Counted from the stretch's first letter, positions 32,308 through 39,491 are shown. The stretch is 64,000 bases of DNA from Xanthomarina sp. F1114 (GCF_026410255.1 NZ_JAPMLL010000014.1:49905-113904), one strand, 5' to 3'. The notes: generated from the letters alone by a model not told the origin. Program-made: numbers and translations.

Positions 32308-32322
32308 ACCTCAAACCTATGG
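32302..32322. repeat. Heptad array, outer arm of S23-type gene 2, overlaps paaH stop
   Basis: Units cctcata, cctcaaa, cctatgg. It encodes the last paaH codons (HRFEV) and the S23-type start, and is complementary to 31884-31900. Confidence 0.8.
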
Positions 32323-33482
32323 CCTTTTTTGTTCATTTTTCGTAATAATGGACTACAACGATATCTGTCTTCACGATATTCATTATATAATTCATCCATT
32401 TTATCTACGCACCAATCGATTCCTTTTTCATCTGCCCAAGCTAATAAGCCTTTTGGATAATTGACTCCTTTGGTCATAGCGTTGTCTATATCTTTGGCTG
32501 ATGCTATGTTTAAAAATAGTGCGTCTGCTGCTTCGTTGATTAGCATTATTAGGATTCTGTTGAAAATTTGTTGTGATAATTTTTTATCTTGAGATTCTTC
32601 GCTGTCGCTCTGAATAACACGTTTTCCGTTTTCATCATAATCGTAATAGCCTTTACCAGATTTTCTACCTAAATAACCGGCTTCTGCAAAGCGTTTTTGT
32701 GTGAAAGCTGGTTTATATCTTGGATCGAAGTAGAAAGCTGTAAATACGGTTTCGGTTACGGTATAATTGACATCGTTTCCAATAAAGTCCATAAGCTCGA
32801 ACGGCCCCATTCTAAAACCACCTGCTTCTTTCATAGCTGCATCAATCATGGCAAAGTCCGCTATACCTTCTTCATATATTCTAAGAGCTTCGCCGTAAAA
32901 TGGTCTAGCTACACGGTTGACTATAAATCCAGGTGTGTCTTTTGCAACAGCTACCGTTTTTTTCCAATCGGAAATGGTTTGAATAGACTTTTCTAATACT
33001 TCTTTTGATGTTTGGATGGCAGGAATTACCTCAACCAATTTCATTAAAGGTGCTGGATTGAAAAAATGGATGCCTATACAACGTTCAGGTTTTTGAAGTG
33101 ATGAGGCAATGGAAGCAATGGACAAGCTAGATGTGTTTGATGCGATAATACAATCGGTAGAAACATAGCTTTCTAATTCAGAAAATACTTTTTTCTTAAC
33201 CTCTAAGTTTTCAACAATGGCTTCGATTGTCAGGTTTGAATCTGACAAGTCTTTTAATTTATCAACGTAAGAGATGTTAGATTGGATTCGTGATTTTTCA
33301 GTAGCATCAATACGTCCTTTTTCTACTAACCGTGTTAATATTTTTTCTAAAGCAGCTTTTGCTTTATCTAAAGCCGATTGATTTGTATCGTATAATTTCA
33401 CCTTACAACCAGCTGTAGCAGCAACTTGTGCGATACCACTTCCCATGGTTCCTGAGCCTATTATTCCTACTTTATTAATCAT
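32304..33482 (-). CDS. paaH: 3-hydroxyacyl-CoA dehydrogenase PaaH
   Basis: NAD-dependent 3-hydroxyadipyl-CoA dehydrogenase, 392 residues. A Rossmann motif GIIGSGTMGSGIAQ (6-19) opens the protein; the catalytic histidine is in GIHFFNP (H139); VNRVARPFYGEAL and GPFELMDFIGNDVN follow. The C-terminal domain repeats the dehydrogenase helical fold. Residues 289-298 (VIQSDSEESQ) are encoded by a dispersed DNA repeat, in a linker between the two C-terminal domains. The final residues HRFEV come from a heptad repeat arm and replace the usual tail. Flanked on both sides by S23-type genes. Confidence 0.93.
   Translation of the reverse strand: MINKVGIIGSGTMGSGIAQVAATAGCKVKLYDTNQSALDKAKAALEKILTRLVEKGRIDATEKSRIQSNISYVDKLKDLSDSNLTIEAIVENLEVKKKVFSELESYVSTDCIIASNTSSLSIASIASSLQKPERCIGIHFFNPAPLMKLVEVIPAIQTSKEVLEKSIQTISDWKKTVAVAKDTPGFIVNRVARPFYGEALRIYEEGIADFAMIDAAMKEAGGFRMGPFELMDFIGNDVNYTVTETVFTAFYFDPRYKPAFTQKRFAEAGYLGRKSGKGYYDYDENGKRVIQSDSEESQDKKLSQQIFNRILIMLINEAADALFLNIASAKDIDNAMTKGVNYPKGLLAWADEKGIDWCVDKMDELYNEYREDRYRCSPLLRKMNKKGHRFEV
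32591..32620. repeat. Dispersed GTCATTC…GAATCTC repeat inside paaH coding sequence
   Basis: Minus strand attcagagcgacagcgaaga, translated VIQSDSEESQ. Same family and same reading frame as 15136-15165 in the E1 gene. Confidence 0.85.
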
Positions 33483-33517
33483 GAATATCGAATTTTGAAT
33501 ATTGAATACCGAAGTTT
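33483..33517. repeat. Heptad array, 3' arm of the S23-type gene 3 bracket
   Basis: Units gaatatc, gaatttt, gaatatt, gaatacc, gaagttt. It ends at the paaH start codon. Four colinear blocks (10, 5, 5 and 7 bases) match the reverse complement of 33915-33950. Confidence 0.9.
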
Positions 33518-33541
33518 GATTCCGTCTTTCTATTCATATTT

Positions 33542-33910
33542 TTAGATCTTATTTTTATTTTGAGAAGTTCGAATGCTTGAAACGAAAATTGCAATTAGCT
33601 CATTATTTTCTTTCATTAAAACCTCTAATTGTTCTATGTTTTTAATTAAATCTGCTCCTTTTTGAATCTTAAGATTAACTAAAGATTCTCTCAGCTCTTT
33701 TAAGCATAATTTCATTTTATGAAGAAAATCTCTTGAAGACTCTGCGCTTTGTGCTTCCCCATAATTAAGAGCTGAAGCCGTTGCCGACCGAATTAACTGT
33801 TTTGATAAATGTTGCGAAGCAAAATTACCATCAATTTTCCCACAAATTAAAATAACATCTACAGCGAATTTAATTAATCGTTCTTCTAAATCATACTTAT
33901 AATTAGCCAT
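33542..33910 (-). CDS. S23-type four-helix-bundle protein 3
   Basis: A 122-residue S23/four-helix-bundle protein of a different subgroup from the other two: YDLEERLIKFAVDVI, HLSKQLIRSATASALNYGEAQ, FLHKMKLCLKELRES, with the SATAS…NYGEA segment replacing AADSIA…N-AEG. It occupies the gap between paaG and paaH. Complementary heptad arms of about 35 nt flank it and reach exactly from the paaG stop to the paaH start. Function unknown. Confidence 0.88.
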   Translation of the reverse strand: MANYKYDLEERLIKFAVDVILICGKIDGNFASQHLSKQLIRSATASALNYGEAQSAESSRDFLHKMKLCLKELRESLVNLKIQKGADLIKNIEQLEVLMKENNELIAIFVSSIRTSQNKNKI

Positions 33911-33914
33911 TTTA

Positions 33915-33950
33915 AAACTTCATTATTCGTTATTATTCAGTTCGATATTC
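33915..33950. repeat. Heptad-like array, 5' arm of the S23-type gene 3 bracket
   Basis: Contains cattattcgttattattcag and ttcgatattc. It begins within 5 bp of the paaG stop and pairs with 33483-33517. Confidence 0.85.
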
Positions 33951-33955
33951 GGTAT

Positions 33956-34735
33956 TTATTTCCCTTTAAAGTTTGGCTTACGTTTTTCAATAAATGCTGC
34001 AACCCCTTCTTTATAATCTTCACTTTGTGCTGCTTCTATTTGTATTTTAGATTCTAACGCTAATTGTTGTTCTAATGTGTTTGTCATCGATTTGTTAAAT
34101 AACTCTTTAATCAAACCAAGTGCTTTTGTTGGCATGTTTGCCAGTTTTAAAGCAAGCTTATTTGTTTCTTCTTCAAAACTGTCTAAAGGAATCATTTTAT
34201 AAATCATTCCCATTCTTTCTGCCTCTTCTGCTGAAATCTTATCGCCCAACATAGCCAAAGCTTGTGCTTTTTGAAAACCAATTAGTCTTGGAAGAAAGTA
34301 AGTTCCTGCGCTATCTGGCACTAAACCAATTAAACTAAAGGCTTGAATAAAGCTTACTTTTTCATGCGCAACAACGATATCGCAAGCTAATGCAATATTT
34401 GCTCCTGCTCCTGCTGCCACACCGTTTATTGCTCCGATGATTGGTTTTTTAATGCTTCGGATTCGTGTAATGATGGGATTGTAGTGTTCTTCTAATATTT
34501 TTTTGAAGCCAGGATTTAATTCTGGATCTGTAACTTCTTTTAAATCTTGACCGGCACAAAATGCTTTTCCGTTTCCTGTTAGAATAATAGCTCTCACTTC
34601 GGAATTGTTTTCGCAATCATCCAAAATGCTTTGTAAACTTAAAGCCATGTCTCGATTGAAACTATTGAAGACTTCAGGTCTGTTTAATGTAATGGTTGCT
34701 ATTTTGTTTTCTATTTTTAGTTGGATTGAGTTCAT
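33956..34735 (-). CDS. paaG: 1,2-epoxyphenylacetyl-CoA isomerase
   Basis: Crotonase-fold enzyme (259 residues from ATG 34735) that isomerises ring-1,2-epoxyphenylacetyl-CoA to the oxepin. Oxyanion-hole segments are GKAFCAGQDLKE and NGVAAGAGANIALACD. The segment FIQAFSLIGLVPDSAGTYFLPR, with D141, is the PaaG hallmark and separates it from ordinary hydratases. A longer reading from 34768 would add 11 residues encoded partly by a 45-bp dispersed repeat, so I reject that start. The upstream gene is paaD; downstream is S23-type gene 3. Confidence 0.92.
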   Translation of the reverse strand: MNSIQLKIENKIATITLNRPEVFNSFNRDMALSLQSILDDCENNSEVRAIILTGNGKAFCAGQDLKEVTDPELNPGFKKILEEHYNPIITRIRSIKKPIIGAINGVAAGAGANIALACDIVVAHEKVSFIQAFSLIGLVPDSAGTYFLPRLIGFQKAQALAMLGDKISAEEAERMGMIYKMIPLDSFEEETNKLALKLANMPTKALGLIKELFNKSMTNTLEQQLALESKIQIEAAQSEDYKEGVAAFIEKRKPNFKGK

Positions 34736-34755
34736 ATATTCTTTATATTTTGTTG

Positions 34756-34800
34756 GTTCTCGATACAAAATTGCAAAAAAGCAATTTCATTCGAACTGAC
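34756..34800. repeat. 45-bp hairpin repeat, copy 2
   Basis: Same unit as 29037-29081: gttctcgatac…aaattgc/gcaattt…gaactgac. It fills the paaD–paaG gap. Confidence 0.85.
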
Positions 34801-34806
34801 GAAAGC

Positions 34807-35307
34807 CTATTTTAAACATTTAAAATAATCGAATGGTTCTTGGCAATCATCGCATTGAAATTGGGCTTTACATGCTGTAGAACCAAACTGACTGACCATT
34901 TTTGTATTTGTGGATCCGCATTGTGGACATTTAACCAAACGTTTTCCATGTAGCAACACATCTTTATCGGCTTCTGCACCTAATGGCGCTGCTATTCCAT
35001 AATCTTCAAGTGCTTTTCTACCTCTTGGGGTTATCCAATCGGTTGTCCATGCTGGGGCAAGAATCAGTTCGATTTCAGATTGATAACCTGCTTCTTTTAA
35101 AGCTGCTTTAATATCGTCTCCAATAACATCCATGGCAGGACAGCCACTGTAGGTTGGTGTAATTTGCACCTTAACCATATTGTTTTCAATAACAGCAGAA
35201 CGAACCACACCCATATCCATAATAGATAGAACTGGAATTTCCGGATCGGAAACCTGTTCTAAGATTGGAATTAAAATGTTGTCTATGTTTTGTTCTGTTG
35301 TTGTCAT
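34807..35307 (-). CDS. paaD: PaaD, Fe-S maturation factor of phenylacetyl-CoA epoxidase
   Basis: A 166-residue protein from ATG 35307 (an upstream GTG is in a palindrome). The N-terminal MIP18/DUF59 domain holds SDPEIPVLSIMDMGVVR and PTYSGCPAMDVI. The C-terminal zinc ribbon has CPQCGS…CDDCQEPF, plus single cysteines in TACKAQ and FKCLK. Needed in vivo for epoxidase function and thought to help Fe-S cluster assembly (PaaE has a 2Fe-2S). It is fourth in the order A-B-C-D. Confidence 0.92.
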   Translation of the reverse strand: MTTTEQNIDNILIPILEQVSDPEIPVLSIMDMGVVRSAVIENNMVKVQITPTYSGCPAMDVIGDDIKAALKEAGYQSEIELILAPAWTTDWITPRGRKALEDYGIAAPLGAEADKDVLLHGKRLVKCPQCGSTNTKMVSQFGSTACKAQFQCDDCQEPFDYFKCLK

Positions 35308-35358
35308 GTTCACTTCCCGTGAAAACGGAATCTTATATTTTTTAATTTAAATATGATT

Positions 35359-35389
35359 GAGACTCTTCGGCTGCGCTCAGAGTGACATT
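35359..35389. repeat. Dispersed gagactcttcgg…agagtgaca repeat between paaC and paaD
   Basis: Diverged, intergenic copy of the family at 15136 and 32591, with compensating arms (actct/agagt). Confidence 0.75.
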
Positions 35390-35395
35390 TCGGTT

Positions 35396-36148
35396 TTACC
35401 ATTCCATATTTGGATAAGCGCGTTGCATATATTGCAGTTCGGCTAGTAAATATCCCATATGTTCTGTGTGGATGCCTTGTTTTCCTCCTTTTTGAAAATA
35501 TTTAGATTCTGGAATGGTCAGAGTTGACTCTTGTAAGACGTCTGCCACTTTTTGATAATAAGCTTCTTTTAATGTTGTAACATCTACACCTATTCCTTCT
35601 GCTACCATTTCTTTATCTGCATCGGTTTGATGGAATAACTCGTCTGTATAGGTCCATAAATCGTCTATAGCTGTCTGCATACGCTTATTACTTTCTTCGG
35701 TGCCATCTCCTAAACGCTTGATCCAATCTGTAGAAAAACGCTGGTGATAACTTACCTCTTTAAGCGATTTTGTTGCAATTGCAGATAAAGTTAAATCTTT
35801 ACTTTTTTGTAATTCTGTCAAGAATAAAAAATGGTACACATCGAATAAAAACTGACGTCCCATAGTATAAGCGAAATCGGTATCAGGTTGCTCTACTAAA
35901 AGCACATTTAAATATTCACGTTCGTGACGCAGCATAGCAATATCATCTTCCGTTCGTTTATCACCTGCAACTTTTGCAGCATATTGATAATAACTGCGCA
36001 CTTGACCAAATAAATCTAAAGAGATATTAGTACAGGCAATATCTGTTTCTAAACTTGGCCCATGTCCCGTTAAGGCTCCCATTCTTTGACCAAGAATCAG
36101 GCTGTTATCTGCTATTCCTAGAATGTAATTGTATAGGTTTTGTTTCAT
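35396..36148 (-). CDS. paaC: PaaC, structural subunit of phenylacetyl-CoA epoxidase
   Basis: A 250-residue helical protein of the ferritin-like PaaA/PaaC family. LYNYILGIADNSLILGQRM opens it and EVSYHQRFSTDWIKRLGDG lies in the middle. The iron-binding carboxylate set is degenerate, as expected for the non-catalytic scaffold partner of PaaA. Its length matches E. coli PaaC (248). Located between paaB and paaD on the same strand. Confidence 0.93.
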   Translation of the reverse strand: MKQNLYNYILGIADNSLILGQRMGALTGHGPSLETDIACTNISLDLFGQVRSYYQYAAKVAGDKRTEDDIAMLRHEREYLNVLLVEQPDTDFAYTMGRQFLFDVYHFLFLTELQKSKDLTLSAIATKSLKEVSYHQRFSTDWIKRLGDGTEESNKRMQTAIDDLWTYTDELFHQTDADKEMVAEGIGVDVTTLKEAYYQKVADVLQESTLTIPESKYFQKGGKQGIHTEHMGYLLAELQYMQRAYPNMEW

Positions 36149-36151
36149 GTT

Positions 36152-36171
36152 TACTTCCCACGAAAGTGGAA
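36152..36171. repeat. Palindrome upstream of paaC
   Basis: ttcccac gaaa gtggaaa, of the TTCC…GGAA palindrome family. Confidence 0.65.
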
Positions 36172-36202
36172 ATCTTTTTTAATTAAACATTTATTTTTTT
36201 AT

Positions 36203-36225
36203 GAGATTCCTGCCTGCGCAGGAAT
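36203..36225. repeat. Palindrome between paaB and paaC
   Basis: attcctgc ctgc gcaggaat: perfect 8-bp arms, preceded by gag. Confidence 0.8.
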
Positions 36226-36226
36226 T

Positions 36227-36517
36227 TTACATGTGCTTAACCTCATCAGGTAGTTCATAAAATGTAGGGTGACGATACACCTTATCTTGAGCTGGCTCAA
36301 ACATTTCGCCATTATGCTCTGGATTGGATGCTGTGATATTTTTGCTTTCCACAACCCAAATGCTAACACCTTCGTTTCTTCTGGTATACACGTCTCTTGC
36401 ATTTTCTAATGCCATATCTGCATCTGCCGCATGAAGACTACCAAAGTGTCTGTGTTCTAATCCGTTTTTACTTCTTACGAAGATTTCCCAAAGTGGCCAG
36501 TTTTTTGTTTTTGACAT
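36227..36517 (-). CDS. paaB: PaaB, small subunit of phenylacetyl-CoA epoxidase
   Basis: A 96-residue protein from the ATG at 36517 (MSKTKNWPLWEIFVRSKNG). Residues HFGSLHAADADMALENARDVYTRR are family signature; length equals E. coli PaaB (95). The frame is open for 17 more codons upstream, but those encode asparagine/glutamine-rich sequence from a heptad array and I exclude them. PaaB helps bridge PaaAC heterodimers. Confidence 0.94.
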   Translation of the reverse strand: MSKTKNWPLWEIFVRSKNGLEHRHFGSLHAADADMALENARDVYTRRNEGVSIWVVESKNITASNPEHNGEMFEPAQDKVYRHPTFYELPDEVKHM

Positions 36518-36595
36518 GTTATTGTTGATTGTTGACTGTTGATTGTTATTTGTTGATTCTAAAATCACAAATCGTTAATCTTTAATCATAAATTA
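36518..36595. repeat. Heptad array filling the paaA–paaB gap (no gene inside)
   Basis: Left half has units tgttgat, tgttgac, tgttgat, tgttatt, tgttgat; right half has tcacaaa, tcgttaa, tctttaa, tcataaa. The halves are mutually complementary around atttgttgatt/aatcacaaat. It runs exactly from the paaB start to the paaA stop, like the S23-type brackets but without an ORF. Confidence 0.85.
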
Positions 36596-37552
36596 TTAAA
36601 CTACTTGTTTTTCTTTTCTTTCTTGTTGTTTTTCAGCATAAGCCATAGCTGCATCTCTAACCCATTCGCCTCTTTCCCAAGCTCCAACACGTGCTTTCAT
36701 GCGTTCTTTATTCATTGGTCCATGACCTTTAACGACTTGCCAAAACTCATCCCAGTCGATTTCTCCAAAATCATAACTTCCTTTTTCTTCATTCCATTTT
36801 AAATCCGGGTCTGGAATGCTCAATCCTAAAATATCGGCTTGTGGTACTGTCTGATCTATAAATTGCTGACGCAGATCGTCGTTAGACTTTCTTTTTAGTT
36901 TCCATTTCATGGATTGTTCTGTATGCACAGATTCGGCATCAGTAGGACCTAACATCATTAAAGATGGCCACCACCAACGATTTAAGGCATCTTGCGCCAT
37001 GTCCTTTTGTTCTGGTGTTCCGTTAGAAAGTTTAAGCATGATTTCGTAGCCTTGTCTCTGATGAAAACTCTCTTCCTTACATACACGAACCATCGCTCTA
37101 GCGTAAGGGCCGAAAGAGGTATTGCACAATGGCACTTGATTTATAATGGCTGCTCCATCTACCAACCAGCCAATAGCACCCATATCTGCCCATGTTATTG
37201 TTGGGTAATTAAAAATGGATGAATATTTGGCTTTTCCTGAATGTAATTGCTCGTATAATTCATCTCGAGAAATCCCTAAGGTTTCGCAAGCGCTATACAA
37301 ATATAAACCATGGCCTGCTTCGTCTTGAACTTTAGCCAAAAGAGCCACTTTACGTCTTAAAGAAGGCGCTCTGGTAATCCAATTCCCTTCTGGAAGCATG
37401 CCGACAACTTCGGAGTGCGCATGTTGAGATATTTGCCTGATATGCGTTTTACGGTACTTTTCTGGCATCCAATCTTTCGGTTCGATTTTTTCGTCTCTTG
37501 CGATACGTTCTTCGAATTGCTTTTCTAAATATTTTATTTGTTCTTCACTCAT
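36596..37552 (-). CDS. paaA: PaaA, catalytic subunit of phenylacetyl-CoA 1,2-epoxidase
   Basis: Diiron ferritin-like oxygenase subunit, 318 residues, similar in length to E. coli PaaA (309). It carries [23 protein letters not shown], the diiron ligands in [13 protein letters not shown] and [12 protein letters not shown], and [13 protein letters not shown]. With PaaB, PaaC and the reductase PaaE it epoxidises phenylacetyl-CoA. It is second in the operon after paaE. Confidence 0.96.
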   Translation of the reverse strand: MSEEQIKYLEKQFEERIARDEKIEPKDWMPEKYRKTHIRQISQHAHSEVVGMLPEGNWITRAPSLRRKVALLAKVQDEAGHGLYLYSACETLGISRDELYEQLHSGKAKYSSIFNYPTITWADMGAIGWLVDGAAIINQVPLCNTSFGPYARAMVRVCKEESFHQRQGYEIMLKLSNGTPEQKDMAQDALNRWWWPSLMMLGPTDAESVHTEQSMKWKLKRKSNDDLRQQFIDQTVPQADILGLSIPDPDLKWNEEKGSYDFGEIDWDEFWQVVKGHGPMNKERMKARVGAWERGEWVRDAAMAYAEKQQERKEKQVV

Positions 37553-37567
37553 TGTTCTTGATTTAGA

Positions 37568-37598
37568 AACCTGTCTGGTTTTAAAAACTTAACAGGTT
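37568..37598. repeat. Palindrome in the paaE–paaA gap
   Basis: aacctgt … acaggtt arms with ctggttttaaaaacttaa between. A second hairpin (aaatacgaa/ttcgtattt) follows at 37648-37676; the rest resembles a decayed copy of the gcgtta element. Confidence 0.6.
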
Positions 37599-37647
37599 GG
37601 TGTTGACTTGCGTGTTAAGGATTACTCCTCCATTCTATTTTTTTTAA

Positions 37648-37676
37648 AAATACGAAATCGTGAATACTTCGTATTT
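37648..37676. repeat. Hairpin in the paaE–paaA gap
   Basis: Nine-base arms aaatacgaa and ttcgtattt around 11 nt. Not followed by a T-run on the minus strand, so not a clear terminator. Confidence 0.5.
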
Positions 37677-37705
37677 GTAGCGACATCCTTTTTTTTAAAG
37701 GAATT

Positions 37706-38794
37706 TTACACATCAAAATCTACTACTACTTTATCTGATGTTGGTACTGCCTGACAACTAAGCACATAGTTTTGCTTGACTTCTTTATCTTCTAGCGCAT
37801 AGTTGATTTTCATTTCAACAGAGCCTTCTTTTATCTGACATTTACAGGTGCTACAAACCCCACCTTTACAAGCAAAAGGCAAGTCGGCACCAGCACCAAG
37901 AGCTGCATCCAGAATATTGTCGTATTCTTTTGTCATAGTGAAATCGAATTCTTTTCCACCATCAATAATAGTTACTTTAGTCCCTTCTACATTTTGTTTG
38001 GATAAACGTTCTGCTCTTTCAATATCTTCGTCTGAAAGTCCTGTAACAAACAACTCAAAATGCACCAAATCTTTGGGTAATCCGGCGTCTATTAAATAAT
38101 TACTCACATAATTTACCATTTTTTCTGGACCACATAAAAAGACTTCACTTGTATCTGGAATATCGATGAAGGTTCTTGTAAGCACCTGCATTTTTTCATC
38201 GTTAAATCTTCCGTTAAACAGTTCGATATCTCTTCGTTCTTTGGTTAAAAAATAATAAATTTCCAACCTCCCAAAATACGTGTTACGCAACTGCTCTAAT
38301 TCCTCTTTAAAGATAATAGATTTTGCTGTTTTATTTACATAAAACAATTTACATGTTGCTTTGGGCTCAGTAGCAAGATGCGTTTTAATCATAGATAAAA
38401 CAGGCGTAATACCACTACCGGCAGCAAAAAACAAATAATTCTTTGCTTTTTCTTTATTGCAGTCTACCCCAAAAGTTCCACTAGGCGTCATAACTTCTAG
38501 CATATCTCCAGTTTGTAACTCGTTATTTACGAATGCTGAAAATTTTCCGCCAGGAATTAATTTGACAGCTACTTTCCATTGCTTATCTAACGGACTTGAA
38601 CATAATGAATACGACCTACGAACGTCTTCTCCATCAATTATTGCTTTTAAAGTCAGGTGTTGTCCTTGTCTAAATTTAAAGATGTCTTGAGATGTTTCTG
38701 GCACCTCAAAAGTAATAACCGAAGTGTCTTGGGTTTCTTTATATATATCTGCAACTTTTAAGTTGTAAAATTCAGCCATAGTTTTCTTATTCAT
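37706..38794 (-). CDS. paaE: PaaE, reductase of phenylacetyl-CoA epoxidase
   Basis: FAD- and 2Fe-2S-containing NAD(P)H reductase, 362 residues. The FAD domain contains RRSYSLCSSP; the nucleotide domain contains FFAAGSGITPVLSMI and CGPEKMV; the C-terminal plant-type ferredoxin has CKGGVCSTCKC and, 37 residues on, VLSCQAVP, giving the four cluster cysteines. Here paaE is first in the operon, before paaA, rather than last as in E. coli. The ATG at 38779 (MAEFYNLKV) is an alternative start. A strong inverted repeat and two -7 boxes lie directly upstream. Confidence 0.94.
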   Translation of the reverse strand: MNKKTMAEFYNLKVADIYKETQDTSVITFEVPETSQDIFKFRQGQHLTLKAIIDGEDVRRSYSLCSSPLDKQWKVAVKLIPGGKFSAFVNNELQTGDMLEVMTPSGTFGVDCNKEKAKNYLFFAAGSGITPVLSMIKTHLATEPKATCKLFYVNKTAKSIIFKEELEQLRNTYFGRLEIYYFLTKERRDIELFNGRFNDEKMQVLTRTFIDIPDTSEVFLCGPEKMVNYVSNYLIDAGLPKDLVHFELFVTGLSDEDIERAERLSKQNVEGTKVTIIDGGKEFDFTMTKEYDNILDAALGAGADLPFACKGGVCSTCKCQIKEGSVEMKINYALEDKEVKQNYVLSCQAVPTSDKVVVDFDV

Positions 38795-38797
38795 ATG

Positions 38798-38817
38798 AAA
38801 CTAACACTTGTTAGTTT
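38798..38817. promoter_or_regulatory. Probable TetR-family (PaaR-like) operator
   Basis: aaactaacacttgttagttt: perfect 9-bp arms around ct. It lies 4 bp before the paaE ATG and over the predicted transcription start, between the tetR gene and the operon it should control. No second copy is seen upstream of the hydratase unit. Confidence 0.7.
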
Positions 38818-38823
38818 GGTTTA

Positions 38824-38839
38824 CAAAATTACAAAATTA
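38824..38839 (-). promoter_or_regulatory. Two overlapping -7 boxes for the paaE operon
   Basis: TAATTTTG occurs twice in direct repeat on the minus strand (38824-38831, 38832-38839). From the nearer box, transcription would start inside the operator, fitting steric repression. Confidence 0.5.
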
Positions 38840-38847
38840 AATCTAAA

Positions 38848-39417
38848 CTATTTGTTAATTCCATGAATGAGAACATCACTTAATTGAGCACTGAGTTTCT
38901 TAATACTTACAGCTTCTTTCTTTGGAATCCAAATGTATAAGGAGCGTAAGGTTGAAAGCATAGAAAACATCATAATTTCTGGGTTTTTATTAGCAATTTC
39001 ATTATTTTTTATTCCATTTACTAAAATACTTCGGAAACTTTCCTCATACCCAGCTCGTAGACCTAAATAGTAATCCAATTGCTCTTCCAGGTGCATCCAA
39101 TCGTTATTTAACGATGCCATCCCAAAAGTGTTTTTACTTGTTATAGATATATGAAGGGTAACAATCTCTTTTAATTTATCTATAGAAGATTTTTCTGAAG
39201 CCTTAATCTGCTCTATACCTTCTGTAAATTCCTCAGCCAGAGCAATAATTATTTCTTTAAGAATTTCCTGTTTGGAACTTATATGATTGTATAAACTTGC
39301 TGCTTTTATTCCCATAGAAGTAGCAATATCTCTCATGGTTACAGCACTATAACCTTTTTCCTTAAAGAGTTTGGCTGCTACATTTATAATTTCGTTTTTA
39401 CGTGTTTCTTGTTTCAT
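38848..39417 (-). CDS. TetR-family regulator of the paa operon
   Basis: A 189-residue TetR protein. The HTH is near residues 22-50 (YSAVTMRDIATSMGIKAASLYNHISSKQEIL). The ligand domain has the TetR_C-type DYYLGLRAGYEESFRSILVNG region. It sits immediately upstream of paaE on the same strand with the palindrome between them. This makes it the likely repressor responding to phenylacetyl-CoA, in place of the GntR-type PaaX of enterobacteria. The PaaR name is used for similar regulators, but I leave the symbol open. Confidence 0.85.
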   Translation of the reverse strand: MKQETRKNEIINVAAKLFKEKGYSAVTMRDIATSMGIKAASLYNHISSKQEILKEIIIALAEEFTEGIEQIKASEKSSIDKLKEIVTLHISITSKNTFGMASLNNDWMHLEEQLDYYLGLRAGYEESFRSILVNGIKNNEIANKNPEIMMFSMLSTLRSLYIWIPKKEAVSIKKLSAQLSDVLIHGINK

Positions 39418-39491
39418 TGGCTACTAAGATACTGATAAATTATTCTATAAAATCTCTGGATTAGACTTAACTATTACCAAGCTTTAATCTG

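Noticed and set aside
34736..34768. Longer paaG with an 11-residue extension.
   Set aside because: It starts inside the dispersed 45-bp repeat; the family start is at 34735.
36199..36402. 67-codon minus-strand frame overlapping paaB.
   Set aside because: It overlaps the well-supported paaB gene in another frame and starts with no context.
36518..36568. Longer paaB with an N-terminal Asn/Gln-rich extension.
   Set aside because: The extension is translated heptad repeat; the family start MSKTKNWPLWEIFVR lies at 36517.
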